Part shown: positions 11,411 through 22,081 of the stretch, in pieces | Layout of the letters: each line of letters starts with the position of its first letter | Numbering within the stretch: the stretch's first letter is position 1 | Assembly (NCBI GenBank): GCA_020736575.1 | Contig: JAGPYM010000001.1 | Span: forward strand, 3,162,001 to 3,226,000 | DNA length: 64,000 bases | Direction of reading: 5' to 3' | Source: Thelonectria olida | Lineage: Eukaryota > Ascomycota > Sordariomycetes > Hypocreales > Nectriaceae | Translations under genes and position numbers: made by a program | The notes under the pieces: model-generated | The model's database searches: none | Seen by the model: the letters and a program-made list of their open reading frames with translations, nothing else | What the model was told of the DNA's origin: nothing

Positions 11411-12512
11411 ATGCGATCCCTGCTCTCCTTCCTCCCACTCGGCGTGGCCGCTCTGCAGTCGGGAACATGCGACTACAGCAAGAACAACTGGTACCAGGGC
11501 GAGAGCTACTGCATAAACCCAAAGGAGACTGCCGAGGTCGAGTTCACCTGGTCGCCGCTCTTCTCCAAAGGCGCCAAGTTCGTCTATGCTGGAGACGAAC
11601 TCGATGGCGAGGAGATTGCTGAATTGGAAACTCTCCTGGATCAGGACAAGGTCAAGGACTGGAAGGGCTCGATGGTTGGGTGGTGGCTCGAGTACGATTC
11701 CGCGTCGTTGAACAACACCGACTTTCTCATGCTCACCGAGATGGGCGTCTTCTACACCAACACGACCAGCAAGATCGGAGGAGGCAACAACGGATGCGAG
11801 GATCTCCTCTCGGCCACGTGCATCAAAAACATTAACAGCACACTCCGCGACTTGTGGAACGATCCTGATTTGTATGGTGGCCCGCCATTGCTGAACCTCG
11901 CGAGCAACGCAGGGTCGTCACTCATTGAGTCCTGCCCGGAGGATCTCTTCGTCGGTTGGGATGGCCTGGCACCTAGGATGAAAACGTTGAATCAAGGGAC
12001 GGACTTCAACACAATGTGTAAGCCACCGAATCCTCTCCCTCCATTCTCTGTCAGCGCTACACAGCTAACACCCGTTTCAAGTGCTCGCCTCTGAAGCGCC
12101 ATCGAACGTCTCAACGTTTAGCTTCCACAACGAAGATGCCATCCTCCCCTCGGGCAACAAGTCGTTCACTTACTCCCGGACGATCTGGGACCAGAGGCCC
12201 TTTGACTTTCAGACGCGCAAAGCAGCCGTCGCCATCCTCATGCGCTATCCCGCCATGGACACGGAAACCAACGGCAAGCTTCGAAATGCGACGAAAAACG
12301 ACATCGGCATTGAGCTGGTGTGCGCGAAGCTGAAGGAGTCGTCGTCGTCGAGTTCTGATGACAGCGATGACAGCGATGACAGCGATGACAGCAATGACGA
12401 TAGCAGCGACGACAACTCTTCCAAAGACGACGACGGTGCTGCTGGTAGTGTCCGAGTGCCAGCTGGCGTCCTATTTGGAATGATTTTGAGCGTGTTTTAC
12501 TTGTTGGGTTAG
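11411..12512 (+). CDS. GPI-type secreted protein of unknown function
   Basis: Exons 11411-12017 and 12082-12512 (64-nt intron, GTAAGC..CAAG) encode 345 residues. The first 15 residues (MRSLLSFLPLGVAAL) are a short signal peptide. The body contains several Cys and N-glycosylation sequons (NNT, NTT, NST). Residues about 287-320 form a Ser then Asp/Ser-repeat linker (DDSDDSDDS). The end is a small-residue site followed by a hydrophobic tail (VLFGMILSVFYLLG), as in GPI-anchored proteins. I do not recognise the ectodomain. The likely location is the cell surface or wall. The splice donor is placed after ATGT so that the second exon continues in the only open frame. Confidence 0.78.
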
Positions 12513-13482
12513 AGTCTCGTCGTTATGTCGGTACGGTTGCTAGGGAGAGTCAGTAAGCATGTTTTATGAACTTGGATGGAATGATACCATTGAAAGCCTT
12601 GTATATATACGACTGTATAATGCGACCATGTTGATGGTCCGAACTCTGGAATGTGATAGATGTGATTGATGCTCAAGATAATGGCTCAATGCGGATCATG
12701 AATCCTAGGAAGGTGAAATTCCTGGCGCCAAAACTGCCATGATGGTGTTCGTAAACGGAGTAACACAGTCGCAGACATCCAAGTTCCCGAATGAGAGTAT
12801 TCCTTCGTTGCAAATGTTACAGCTCAGTTGAGTGAAGTGATTAATGCCGATTGACGATATCTTCCCGATCCTTTGTCGGTCTACCACCATCATGAGATAT
12901 TTCGCATCCACGAAAGCTTATTCTCCTGATCACTCGATCCATGCATCCTTCTTGCCATTCTTCCGCGTCATAACCCACAGATATCCAGGACTACGGAGCT
13001 GGATCGCCGCTCCTGATGAACCGTTTATCCCACCTCGGCCGAGCCGCATCGTGCCAGCGACGCCTCCGCTCGCAGAACTGGAGGCCCACCAGAACAAAGT
13101 GATCAGGGGCAATCCGGCAATCCCACTCTGTCGGGTTCCCACCGACAGGTGATATATCCGGACCCGAGCCAGATCCGCCACTGTCGAGCATCCGAGCGGC
13201 GGGCGGCGGTGTGTTTGGGGTGGCATGACTCTGGCGAGCCGGTTCTTGCGACGCAGCAAGACTGGATCAGTTGACTGTGGGCCAGATATTGCCATGGGAG
13301 AGCTCATCATTCCATATTATTTGGGCCCCGATGGGCGAGTCGGCTCGTCGCTCGATTATAAAGGGAGGTCGCTTTCCGGGAACTCGTCGAGCTGTATCAT
13401 AGTGTCAGCTCTTTTCACAATTGTTCCATACTTGATAATTATACTCTTCTCCTGAAACCAACTCTGAGCACATTCTCCCGCC
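12513..13482. other. Intergenic region before the NmrA-like gene
   Basis: These 970 bp carry only short overlapping frames (for example about 100 codons near 12844-13152 on plus and 12930-13310 on minus), none with recognisable features. The last 130 bp contain a TATA-like element listed separately. I see no RNA gene. Confidence 0.5.
13356..13363 (+). promoter_or_regulatory. Putative TATA box
   Basis: TTATAAAG lies about 120 nt upstream of the NmrA-like start codon at 13483, in a plausible core-promoter position. Inferred from sequence only. Confidence 0.4.
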
Positions 13483-14436
13483 ATGCCCAAGTACGTTCTC
13501 ACCGGTGCTGATGGAAACCTGGGCCGAGTCGCCGCCTCGTACGCCCTTGAAATTGCCCAGCCCGACGATGAGATCGTCCTGACAACATACAAGCTCGAAG
13601 CCATCCCCAGCGAAACGCTAGAAGAGTGGCAGAGCAAGGGCGGCAAAGTCGTCGTCGCCACATACGACGACATCGAGAGTCTGAAGACCGTCTTCGAGGG
13701 CGCCGAGGCCGTCACGCTCATTTCCACCTGGCTATTCGGCGAGGGAAGACGCCGTCAAGCCCGAACCGTCATCCAGGCAGCCAAAGAGTGCGGTGTGAAG
13801 AGGATCTGCTACACTTCCTTCGTCGGCGCGGGGATCCAGGTCGAGAACGAAGAAGACATTCCCTTCCTGCCCCGAGACCACCACGTCATTGAAGGATACG
13901 TGTACGCGTCGGGCCTGGAGTACAACATCCAGCGCAACTACCTTTACGTCGACAACATCCCGACCCTCTTCGGGCCGTCGTGGAAGTTCTGCGGCGACAA
14001 GTGGCTGTCCAACAGCCACGGGACCGCGGGCGCATACGTCGCGCGGGAGGACTGCGGGCGCGTGCTGGCCAGTTTGCTGCTCGGCAAGGGCGAGCCGAAC
14101 ACGGTGTACGACGTGACGGGGCCTGAGGCCATCACGGACGAGCAGGTCTTCAAGTGGATTTGCGAGCAGTCGGGGTACGAGGGCGAGTTCGTCGACACGC
14201 CGGACGAGGAGCTGCGGCAGTTCTGGCTGGACCGCGGGCTGCCGACGGACTTTTTCGGCGACTTTTCGCAGCTGCCGATGAAGCTGTGCATGGGAGACTT
14301 GTTGTGCTGTGGTGAGATGGTTGCTGACGGGCATATGAAGGAGCCCAGCGACAGTGTTGAGAAGCTGACTGGACGGGCTCCGGTGCCTTTCCAGGAAGCG
14401 CTCTTGAAGTACAAGGATATCTTTCCGAAGCCATAG
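13483..14436 (+). CDS. NmrA-like NAD(P)-binding protein / quinone-reductase-like
   Basis: Intronless gene of 317 residues, the normal length of NmrA-like and QOR2-like atypical SDR proteins. The N-terminus has the Rossmann motif TGADGNLG (residues 7-14). The second strand (VLTTY) lacks the acidic residue of NAD-preferring enzymes. YTSF follows the fourth strand, where the atypical family often lacks a classical YxxxK; no clear YxxxK is present. The C-terminal substrate or partner region contains YDVTGPEAITDEQV, a signature of NmrA/QOR2 members. These proteins act either as redox sensors or as reductases; I cannot tell which. ATG 13483 follows a TATA-like element at an appropriate distance. 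The gene stands alone, about 3 kb after the exporter gene. Confidence 0.9.
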   Translation: MPKYVLTGADGNLGRVAASYALEIAQPDDEIVLTTYKLEAIPSETLEEWQSKGGKVVVATYDDIESLKTVFEGAEAVTLISTWLFGEGRRRQARTVIQAAKECGVKRICYTSFVGAGIQVENEEDIPFLPRDHHVIEGYVYASGLEYNIQRNYLYVDNIPTLFGPSWKFCGDKWLSNSHGTAGAYVAREDCGRVLASLLLGKGEPNTVYDVTGPEAITDEQVFKWICEQSGYEGEFVDTPDEELRQFWLDRGLPTDFFGDFSQLPMKLCMGDLLCCGEMVADGHMKEPSDSVEKLTGRAPVPFQEALLKYKDIFPKP

Positions 14437-15088
14437 AAGGATGTGTGGTCCTGCGCCGTCAAGAGCTTTTATAGCAATGGTAGCCTAAAAGACTTTGCTC
14501 CTTGTCAGCTTGAAGACTTTGTGATTGTGCATGTTGAAAAGGCCCGGGACGAGACAACTAGTCCTTTGATTGTGTCTCCCAACCCGCCCTCCCTCAAAAG
14601 ACGTACCTACTTGTTCCGCAACCAACCGAAGAAATCAATCAAGTTGATCCTAGTTACAGTCGAGTAATACCCTGCCCTGTCGATAATATAGGAGTGGGAA
14701 ACTAGAGCAAGCAAAGGGTCCGTCATCCAGGCTCAGGGCAACAACATATCACGCTTCAAACACGATTGCACGAGCAACATATCGCAGTGGTCATTCACTG
14801 TACTTCGCAAGCCTGACTCATAATCTGTCCCTTAATACCAGGTGGTCGAATAGGGGGGTAGACGGGACGAAGAATATTCTAGCAGGCATGGACCTGAGTG
14901 CTGGGCAGCTGGCAGTTCCGAATGACCGGCCTATGATGTTGCGCATAGGGCTGAATAGGCTATGCCTGGCACCTGGCAGCCAGCCCAGCCATCGAAGCCT
15001 ATAGATTCTCCCTTCTCCTTCTTGAGTCACCCGAGCAAACACACCAGAAACATCACCTTGTTTGCCCTTAACATCCATCCAAGCAAAA
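14437..15088. other. Intergenic region
   Basis: These 652 bp lie between the NmrA-like gene and the kinase. Only short frames without recognisable features are present. The region presumably contains the 3' end of one transcript and the promoter of the next; I see no distinct element. Confidence 0.4.
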
Positions 15089-16569
15089 ATGGCTGAAGAT
15101 CAGAACGCAAACACGGCTTCTCACGGCCCTCCCCAGGACCCTCAGGACGGAAGACATCTTTCCGTATCCCCCATTGATGTTGACATGCTCGTTCGGTTCC
15201 TTCGGGATGATCCCGACGTGACCACAGTAGAGGAGGGCGCCAGCAGCTACGTCCCTGGCGGTTTTCACCCTGTCTACGTTGGCGACGTCTTCAAGGATCG
15301 TTACAAGGTTCTCAACAAACTTGGTTATGGCATGTATTCGACAGTCTGGCTCGTCAGAGACCTCAAGAACACGTAAGTTCTCTCACTTTCCTAGTCCACA
15401 TCGACCCTCCGCCCGCTCTTTGAATCTTCAACCTAACTAGCTCCTCCAGCCGCGGCCCGGAACATGAGTTTCGTGCGCTCAAGATCCTCATCGCAGATTG
15501 CTACGGCTGGGGGGACGATGACCTCTATAAGACAGAGGTCTTGGATCGCCTTCGACGAGGAGACAGAACCAAGCTCGGCTACAACTACATCTGCCACTTG
15601 CTAGATGACTTTGTGCACAGGGGTCCCAATGGTGCGCACGTCTGCATGGTCTTCGAACTCATGGGCGAGACTCTTAAAGCCTTTGGCGCCTGGTTCAATC
15701 AAGGCAACCTTCCGGAAGCACTCGTACGAAGGTTCACTGTTCAGCTTCTACTCGCTCTGGATTTTGCTCACTCTCTCAACATCATCCACACAGGTAATTT
15801 GAGATTCATATGATTGATCTTCTTTTGTTCAAGGCTGGCTGATACTCACTCTCCAGATATCAAACCCGACAACATCTTCCTCCGGTTCCGAGACTACTCG
15901 CGGATCGAAAGATATCTCCAGGAGGTCGATACTCCGATGCAAGACCGAGATGAGGCAGAGTACACAATTGTGCCCTCCCAATCCCTGAGAAAACACTACT
16001 TTAGTGTGGTCGACGGGATTGATCGCGTAATGGAGTTCGATGTTGCGCTCGGAGACTGGGGTCTCGCTTGCTTCGAGGGAAAACATCGCACCCAAATCAT
16101 CCAATCCATCCCCTGTCGAGCACCGGAAGTGCTCCTCGGGGAGCGATGGGATAAGTCAACAGACTTATGGAACCTCGGCTGCGCAGTGTACGAAGCTTGG
16201 GCGTCTGAGAGCCTTTTTAAGGGCCGCGTTCTTCCTTCCACACGATATGATCTCCAACAACACCTGTATGAAATCGTTCAGCTCTTCGGGAGCTTTCCAT
16301 ACGACCTACGCTGTCGCGCCGACTGGAACATTGTCTCCGAGTACTTTGAACCCTGTGGTTACGTCAAGGATCGCCCAAGACGTCGCGAGGGCGAGCTCGC
16401 GTGGAGGGATACCAAATTTTTGCCTCATGTCCCCGACAACGATGTGAGGCGGGAGTTTTATGAATTCCTCAAGGCCCTCATGCCCATCGACCCTTTGGAG
16501 CGCACGTCGGCTCAGCACCTCATGGGCCATCCTTGGTTGGAATCGAGGTCTGCGACCGCAGGGGAATAG
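15089..16569 (+). CDS. SRPK-type serine/threonine protein kinase
   Basis: Exons 15089-15372, 15450-15793 and 15857-16569 encode 446 residues. The glycine-rich loop is LGYGMYSTVWLV (from about residue 78), the ATP-site Lys lies in EFRALKIL, and the catalytic loop is HTDIKPDN (207-214), with HTD replacing HRD exactly as in SR-protein kinases. The metal-binding loop reads GDWGLA (275-280) instead of DFG, and the APE motif is CRAPEVLLG. HPWLE closes the domain. This is the compact fungal SRPK-like group, expanded in many Pezizomycotina; targets are usually unknown. The usual split kinase insert is short here. The start is the first ATG (MAEDQNANTASHG); intron ends follow GTAAGT/GTAATT and CAG. 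Confidence 0.93.
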
Positions 16570-17890
16570 ACTACCCCTTGGATGAGCCCTCGGGAGTTTG
16601 ACGAGGAATGAAGCAGCCAATGCAGATACAGACACTGGCTCGATTGAGCGACGTTTTCGAGGTTGAAGGCGTTGTGATCTTGCGGGATTAAGAAGTCGAC
16701 GGGGGAAGAGAGTATACCGGGAGGGGATGCTAGGGGCAGGGCCCAAGGGGACGACTACGTTTGATTGTTTTGGGACGAGGAATCGAGAAGACTGAGGAAG
16801 CCTGAGCCTGAATGTAAAGTCGTGGGTTTGGCTACCTATGCATTTGTTTTGTATGAATTATTTCGCGCTTGTTCTGGCGTGCTTAGCAAACTCCCCTCCC
16901 CCTTCCCATAGGTAGATGTTTTTATCTCGGAGAAGATGATTTTGAGGCCATTGTTTGAATGGTTGAAGCCCAGTTTGGTCATCGCATCAAGGTGAAGTTC
17001 AAATACGCTGAGAGAGACTTCCAGCCTGTTAGCGGCCACTGGGGTCTGCGGGGTACCTTTGAAGCGAAGGCGAGCCAGAGGGGCCCAGCAGGGGAGGGGC
17101 TCTAGGGCCTGACCACTCCGTCGGCCGGTCTCGGGTTCGCTCTCGATGGTTGTTTGCGGGGTTGATCAGGGCAGAAGCAGAGATGACAATGTCTTTCGGT
17201 TGGAGATTGGCCTGGATCAGCGGCCGATGCACCAGCGTCCGAATACGTTGCAGGTTGCCCAGTCACGTAGTACAAGCCCATCTCCCTCTCCCGTCGTGTC
17301 GTGTGAGCGGGCTGTGTCGTTTCGTATTTGATTCCATCTCCTGTCTGGACGTCATCTCCAGTGCCTCACAGCCACGAACTCTGGTCGCACTGGAATTTAG
17401 AGTAGACGGCCAAGCTCAAAAGCCCCGATGCATGGATACGCACGCACTTCGCTCGCTCGCCAAGTTCCGGGCCGGCCGGCAGAAGACATGTGATATGCTG
17501 GGGTTGGATGGCTCAAACAAGGTGCATCTCGGCTGCAATGCTTGACTCTTCCGCTTGTGTGTTCAATGCTTGATGTGTTGGCTGGGTTGGGTGTCTTGGC
17601 AAGCGGCCGATGATTGCCTCTCCCCAAACGGCCAAACCGTATCCGTACTTGGTCGTGGTCATGGGTTGCATCGCATCGCGGAAGGTACATGCTTGCTTCC
17701 TACACGGCTGAATTGTTTATGGCTGGGACTCTTTCTTGCCTTTCTTCACCTTCTGCCTTCTTCCCTGCGTGCAAGATGATCTAAAGACAAACCTCTCCCT
17801 CCATCAATCAAACATGATCGCAATCCGTCGCTGATCCCCCCATCTCTCTTCTTTCTTGGCTGCTATAGTAGCATCATCACCACCATCGTC
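16570..17890. other. Intergenic region
   Basis: This 1.3-kb stretch separates the kinase from the secreted dehydrogenase-like gene. It contains only short frames on both strands with no domain or splice coherence. The last few hundred bases are pyrimidine-rich, as in many fungal promoters. Confidence 0.45.
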
Positions 17891-19614
17891 ATGGCGTCCA
17901 TTCGCCAGCTCCACTTCCACTCTCTCGCCACCGCTTTCATCACTCTCGTTCTCTCCCTCTCCCTCCCCCTCCCCGTGTCCGCCGCAGACGACAGCTGCTC
18001 AAATGCCCTCTCCGTTTCCTACGACGAGCCCGTAGCCGCCGATGGCTGGTCATACCGCCTCGTCGCAAAAGATCTTGAACGGCCCCGCGGCATCTTGTTC
18101 GATACAGAGGGCGCCCTGTTGGTCATTGACTCTGGGGTTGGCATCGTCCACCTGCAACTAGAGGACAATGGCGGGACATGTTTGCACGTAAAGGAAAAGA
18201 AGACTCTCGTGAAGAATGAAGATGTGAGTCTTTGTTCTTTGTGTGTACAACTACCCGTACCAGACAGCCCGTCACATGCGAATGCAGCGAGATATGCCAT
18301 TGCAACCTGAACATCAGCATGCAAACATGTCGTGTGCCCTCCTCCCATCCTCGTCGCCTCGATCCAACTCGCTCAATTCCCGTCACTAATTTCCACCTCT
18401 CCAGCTCAACCACGGCATCGCCCTTTCCGAAGATGGCCGCACCCTCTACGCCTCCACCGTTAACGACGTCTTTGCCTGGTCTTACGACGCCGACGATGCC
18501 TCCGTCAGCACCTCCTCGGTCCGCACCCTCGTCACCAACATGACCAACGACGGCCACGTCTCCCGCACTCTCCTCCTCTCCAGCAAGCACCCGGACTATC
18601 TGCTCGTCTCCCGCGGCAGCGAGGGAAACGACGACATTGCCGCCATTGACCGCTCCTCCGGCCACTCCCAACTACGCGCCTTCAATATCTCGGCGGTCGA
18701 CGGCGACGATGACGAGGGGGAAAAGAAGACGCCGCATGACTTTGGCGACGGCAAATTGCTAGGTTGGGGGCTGCGCAACTCAGTCGGTGTAGCAGAACAT
18801 CCTACCACGGGGGGGATCTGGTCTGTCGAGAACTCAGTCGACAACCTAAGACGGCACGGCGAGGACATTCACGAAAACAATCCCGGAGAGGAGCTCAACT
18901 TCCACGGCTATCTCAACGGCTCGAGCGAGCACCAGGGTGGCAACTACGGCTATCCAGTGTGCTACACCATCTGGTCAACAAAGAACTTCCCCGACCTCGG
19001 CGACCTGGAGACGGGGGATCAGTTTCCCGCTGATCAGGACGAGGACAGTGATCTCATCACCATCCAGGACGATGACCAGTGCAACACTGAGTATGTCCCG
19101 CCGGAGCTCGCTTTCCAGGCTCACACGGCCCCCCTTGACATCAAGTTCGACGCAAACGGCACCAGGGCCTTTGTCTCTTTTCACGGTAGCTGTGCGTATT
19201 ACACCCTCATTATTTATCATCTCTAACACCTAATTAGGGAACCGCGACGACCCTGTAGGATACGCCGTCTCCAGCATCGCATTCAAGGACGGTCGGCCCG
19301 TCAAAGCCTCCGACAGCATGGACGCCGCAACTCCTATTCTCAGCAACCCCGATCTGTCCAACTGTCCCAACGACTGCTTCCGACCCGTCGGTCTGGCATG
19401 GGACTCCAAGGGCCGTCTTTGGTTCAGCTCGGACAGCACGGGGGAGATTTTCGTGCTGAGGCAGGACAGCACCGAGTCCAACGAGACCAGCAACGATGCT
19501 CCTTCTGAGAGTGGCGGGGATGATGACAGTGCCGCATCTCAATTCTTCCCGCCACGGTCAGGGGCTATACTTGTGACGATCGCGGCTCTCGTCATGGGTT
19601 TCTTCCTAGCGTGA
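17891..19614 (+). CDS. Secreted glucose/sorbosone dehydrogenase-like protein, GPI-type
   Basis: Exons 17891-18223, 18405-19191 and 19238-19614 encode 498 residues. A signal peptide (residues 1-31) ends at VSAADD. The body is a six-bladed propeller of the L-sorbosone dehydrogenase family: ERPRGILFD near the start, LNHGIALSEDG opening exon 2, GLRNSVGVAEHP, EELNFHGYLNG, YGYPVCYTIW, and FHGSWNRDDPVGY across the last splice site. FHGSW and YPVC are hallmarks of the fungal branch. The last 20 residues are hydrophobic after a Ser/Asp/Asn-rich linker, suggesting a GPI anchor. Bacterial relatives use PQQ; whether this fungal form is an active oxidase or only a sugar-binding wall protein is unknown. 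The second donor (T|GTGCGT) was chosen because it rebuilds FHGSWNR. Confidence 0.9.
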
Positions 19615-20103
19615 TGAGTCGATGACGCACCCCCATCCTTCTCCCAGCCCCGCCACGTACGAAGTTATGATCATGTTCGGTTTCTTGCACATTGGGCATT
19701 TAGTTTGGGCGTTTTGGCATGGCATTTACCTATATCACGCATTGCATGAGATACCAAAAACCGTCTTGTTAGAACGGCAGACTACACATGAATAAACGAA
19801 GAAATGTATTTAATCAAGTCCATTACTAAAGTTCGTTTCACCTCCGTCTTCGTCCGTGATGGCCGTTGAAAGATCTCGAGTTTTCCCCTGATGTCCCGGT
19901 CAACTCAGACCCGAACCCTAAAACCAGGTCAAGGCCATGCTGCCTTGGAGTGAGAATATGATGGCCCGGGAGAGAACGGGTCGAGCTAGCCCAGCCTTGA
20001 TGCCATGTCGTATCAAGTCCGGGATAAAGAGGTCGTGATAGATATCCACCCGTTTTTGCCTTGAATGCCTTGCTCTCCTTGTATGTCGATAGCCGCGCTC
20101 CCT
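19615..20103. other. Convergent intergenic region
   Basis: This 489-bp gap lies between convergent genes. AATAAA at 19791-19796 is a candidate poly(A) signal for the plus-strand gene, 177 nt past its stop. Nothing else is apparent. Confidence 0.45.
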
Positions 20104-21311
20104 CTATTCCTCAATCGACTTGACACACTCCCACTCGCCCCGCAGATTCTCCTTCCACAGCGAAACCTTGTTGTCGGCGCCGCTGACCGCCAGGACGTTA
20201 CCGCTGAGCGACCAGCTCACGCGCCACACGGCAGTCTCGAAGTTGAGCACCTTGGAGTCCCACTGGCTGGGGTTTGAAGGATCCGAGGTCCAGATACGGA
20301 CCGTCTTGTCCTGCGAGGCGGAGGCGATGTAGGACTTCTGGAGAACGGTGGGCGACCAGGCGACATCTCGAACCCAGTCGGTGTGGCCCGTCAGGGGTTC
20401 ACGCTCCTGCTTGTACGTCAACGCCGCGGGGTCGAAGGACCAGATCTTGAGGACATTGTCACAGCCGCCAGTGACGAATCGTCGGTTGCCGGTGGCATTG
20501 GGGCCGGGAGCGCTGCTGACGATGCTGCCGGGGCTGGTGGCGGGAGCCCAGGAGACGGAGTTAACGCCCAAGCCGTGGGCAGGGAAAGTGACGTGGTCGA
20601 TGTTGCCCTCCTTGAACTCGAGCACGCTGACGTTTCCATCGGATGAAGCGCAGGCGAGCAGGCATCCAGCCTCGTGGGGGGACCAAGAGACAATGTTGAC
20701 GGAGGCCTTGTGCAGAGGGAAGTCGTAAATGCGCTGCCATGATGTGCTGTTCTGTCCACCCTGCTCCTTCCAGATGAAGACTTTGCCGTCGTAGCCAGCC
20801 GACGCCAAGATGTTGCCGTACTTGGGATGCGCCCAGGCGACGCACCAGACTGCTCCCTCGTGTCTGTGACGATGCCTAGTTAGCGTTTTGCCTTTGTAAG
20901 TCGTCGAGGACAAAGAAGCTCAACTGACCCCTTGAGAGTCTCTAGCAGCTGCTGTTTGTCTCCTTCGATCTCGAAAATCTTGATTGTTCGGTCGCTCGAG
21001 CAGGTGGCGAGTTTGCGGCCGTAGTAGTCGAGAACAGCATCATGCTAGAGAGCTGGTGTCAGCGCGGTCTGGTCCGGGGGGGTTGTAGGTCGGCGGGTGA
21101 AGCTGTATCGAAGTCTTGCACAGCTACGGGTAACATCGACGAGGGTAGAGAGGACGTACAATCATGTCATCATGACCAGAGTTGTTAATGACTTGTGGCG
21201 CAGCCTAAGGGGTTCAGGAGTTAGCTTTCGCATTTCGCAACCGTTAAGGGGGGCGGGGGGATGAATTGCAAAGCTCAAACGAGGTCAATGAAGGGAAAAG
21301 AAGCATACCAT
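20104..21311 (-). CDS. SEC13: SEC13, COPII coat and nuclear pore WD40 protein
   Basis: Four exons, 21311-21309, 21204-21160, 21044-20929 and 20863-20104, encode 307 residues, the normal Sec13 length. Sec13 pairs with Sec31 in the outer COPII coat and with Nup proteins in the nuclear pore outer ring. The N-terminus after splicing ([36 protein letters not shown]) is diagnostic, and the WD40 blades follow: [53 protein letters not shown] and a final VSLWKE. The first coding exon is the ATG alone, immediately followed by a GTATGC donor; the next exon starts GCT GCG CCA. Without this join no start would fit the conserved N-terminus. The gene is divergent from PEX20. Confidence 0.96.
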
Positions 21312-22081
21312 CGTTGTGTATTCGTCGTCAAACGATTTGAGCAGGTGGAAGAGTTGGGTATGAGTTGACTTGGCCGACTAAGGACACGATACCGCCCTTG
21401 ACCTAGACTAGAGCTCTGTGGAACTGGAGCCTCGTGGCGTCTTGGAGACAGATGGCCCGCTGCTTGGGTCACACGTGATAATACGCGTGATTTGATTCCC
21501 CCACCTACCGCGTCGTTGAAGAGCCAGTCCGTGGGATGTGGATGTCTCTGGGCGGCCCGGGGGGGTGGTGACAGGGGGGAGGGTGTCACTTTTGGGCGGG
21601 GGAGGGCCCCAAGCGCTGAAGAAGACGACGGCACAGCGGAGTGGCACTGGAGTCTTGGAGGTCTGGAGGGGCAATCACGAGCCACTGCCGTTCACTCGCT
21701 CGCTCGCTCGCTCTCTTGTTTATCAAATCACATCAACCTCGAGAGCTTCTTCTCGCTTCACCCACGCCCTGCACTCCTCCTCTCTCCCCAAGCAACCCTC
21801 TCCCTTCCTTTCCCTCTTGTACTATTAGCCTTGCGTTCCTTTCTTGCGCTCCAGGATACCCGTCTTCTTCCCACCTACGTTTCTCTTATTCCAAGAGAGG
21901 CCGTTTCTTTCTCCTTCGCCCGAGGCATCTCTCGGTTTCTTTCTCTCGGCTTCACCACACTTCCACCTTGAGTTGTTGTGGTTTGTTTTCTTTACTCTTC
22001 CCTTTCACTTCACTTCACTTCACTTCGCTACCACACTCTTTCCCTCTCACTTGTTTACCGTTGCTCACAACGTTTCTCAAA
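21312..22081. promoter_or_regulatory. Bidirectional promoter between SEC13 and PEX20
   Basis: The 770-bp interval between the two start codons is the only space for both promoters. The half nearest PEX20 (about 21,690-22,081) is strongly pyrimidine-rich on the plus strand. It contains a CGCT run (about 21,695-21,712) and four TTCAC-type pentamer copies at about 22,004-22,027. Pyrimidine-rich leaders are common just before transcription starts of fungal housekeeping genes. No TATA box is evident. Confidence 0.55.
22004..22027 (+). repeat. Short TTCAC pentamer tandem repeat in PEX20 leader
   Basis: The plus strand reads successive CACTT/TTCAC units (four to five copies) about 55-80 nt upstream of the PEX20 ATG. 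It is a microsatellite-like run inside the probable 5' leader. Any regulatory role is unknown. Confidence 0.6.

Noticed and set aside
15089..16569. HTD instead of HRD in the kinase taken as a sign of an inactive kinase
   Set aside because: HTDIKP is the normal catalytic-loop form of SR-protein kinases and keeps the catalytic Asp.
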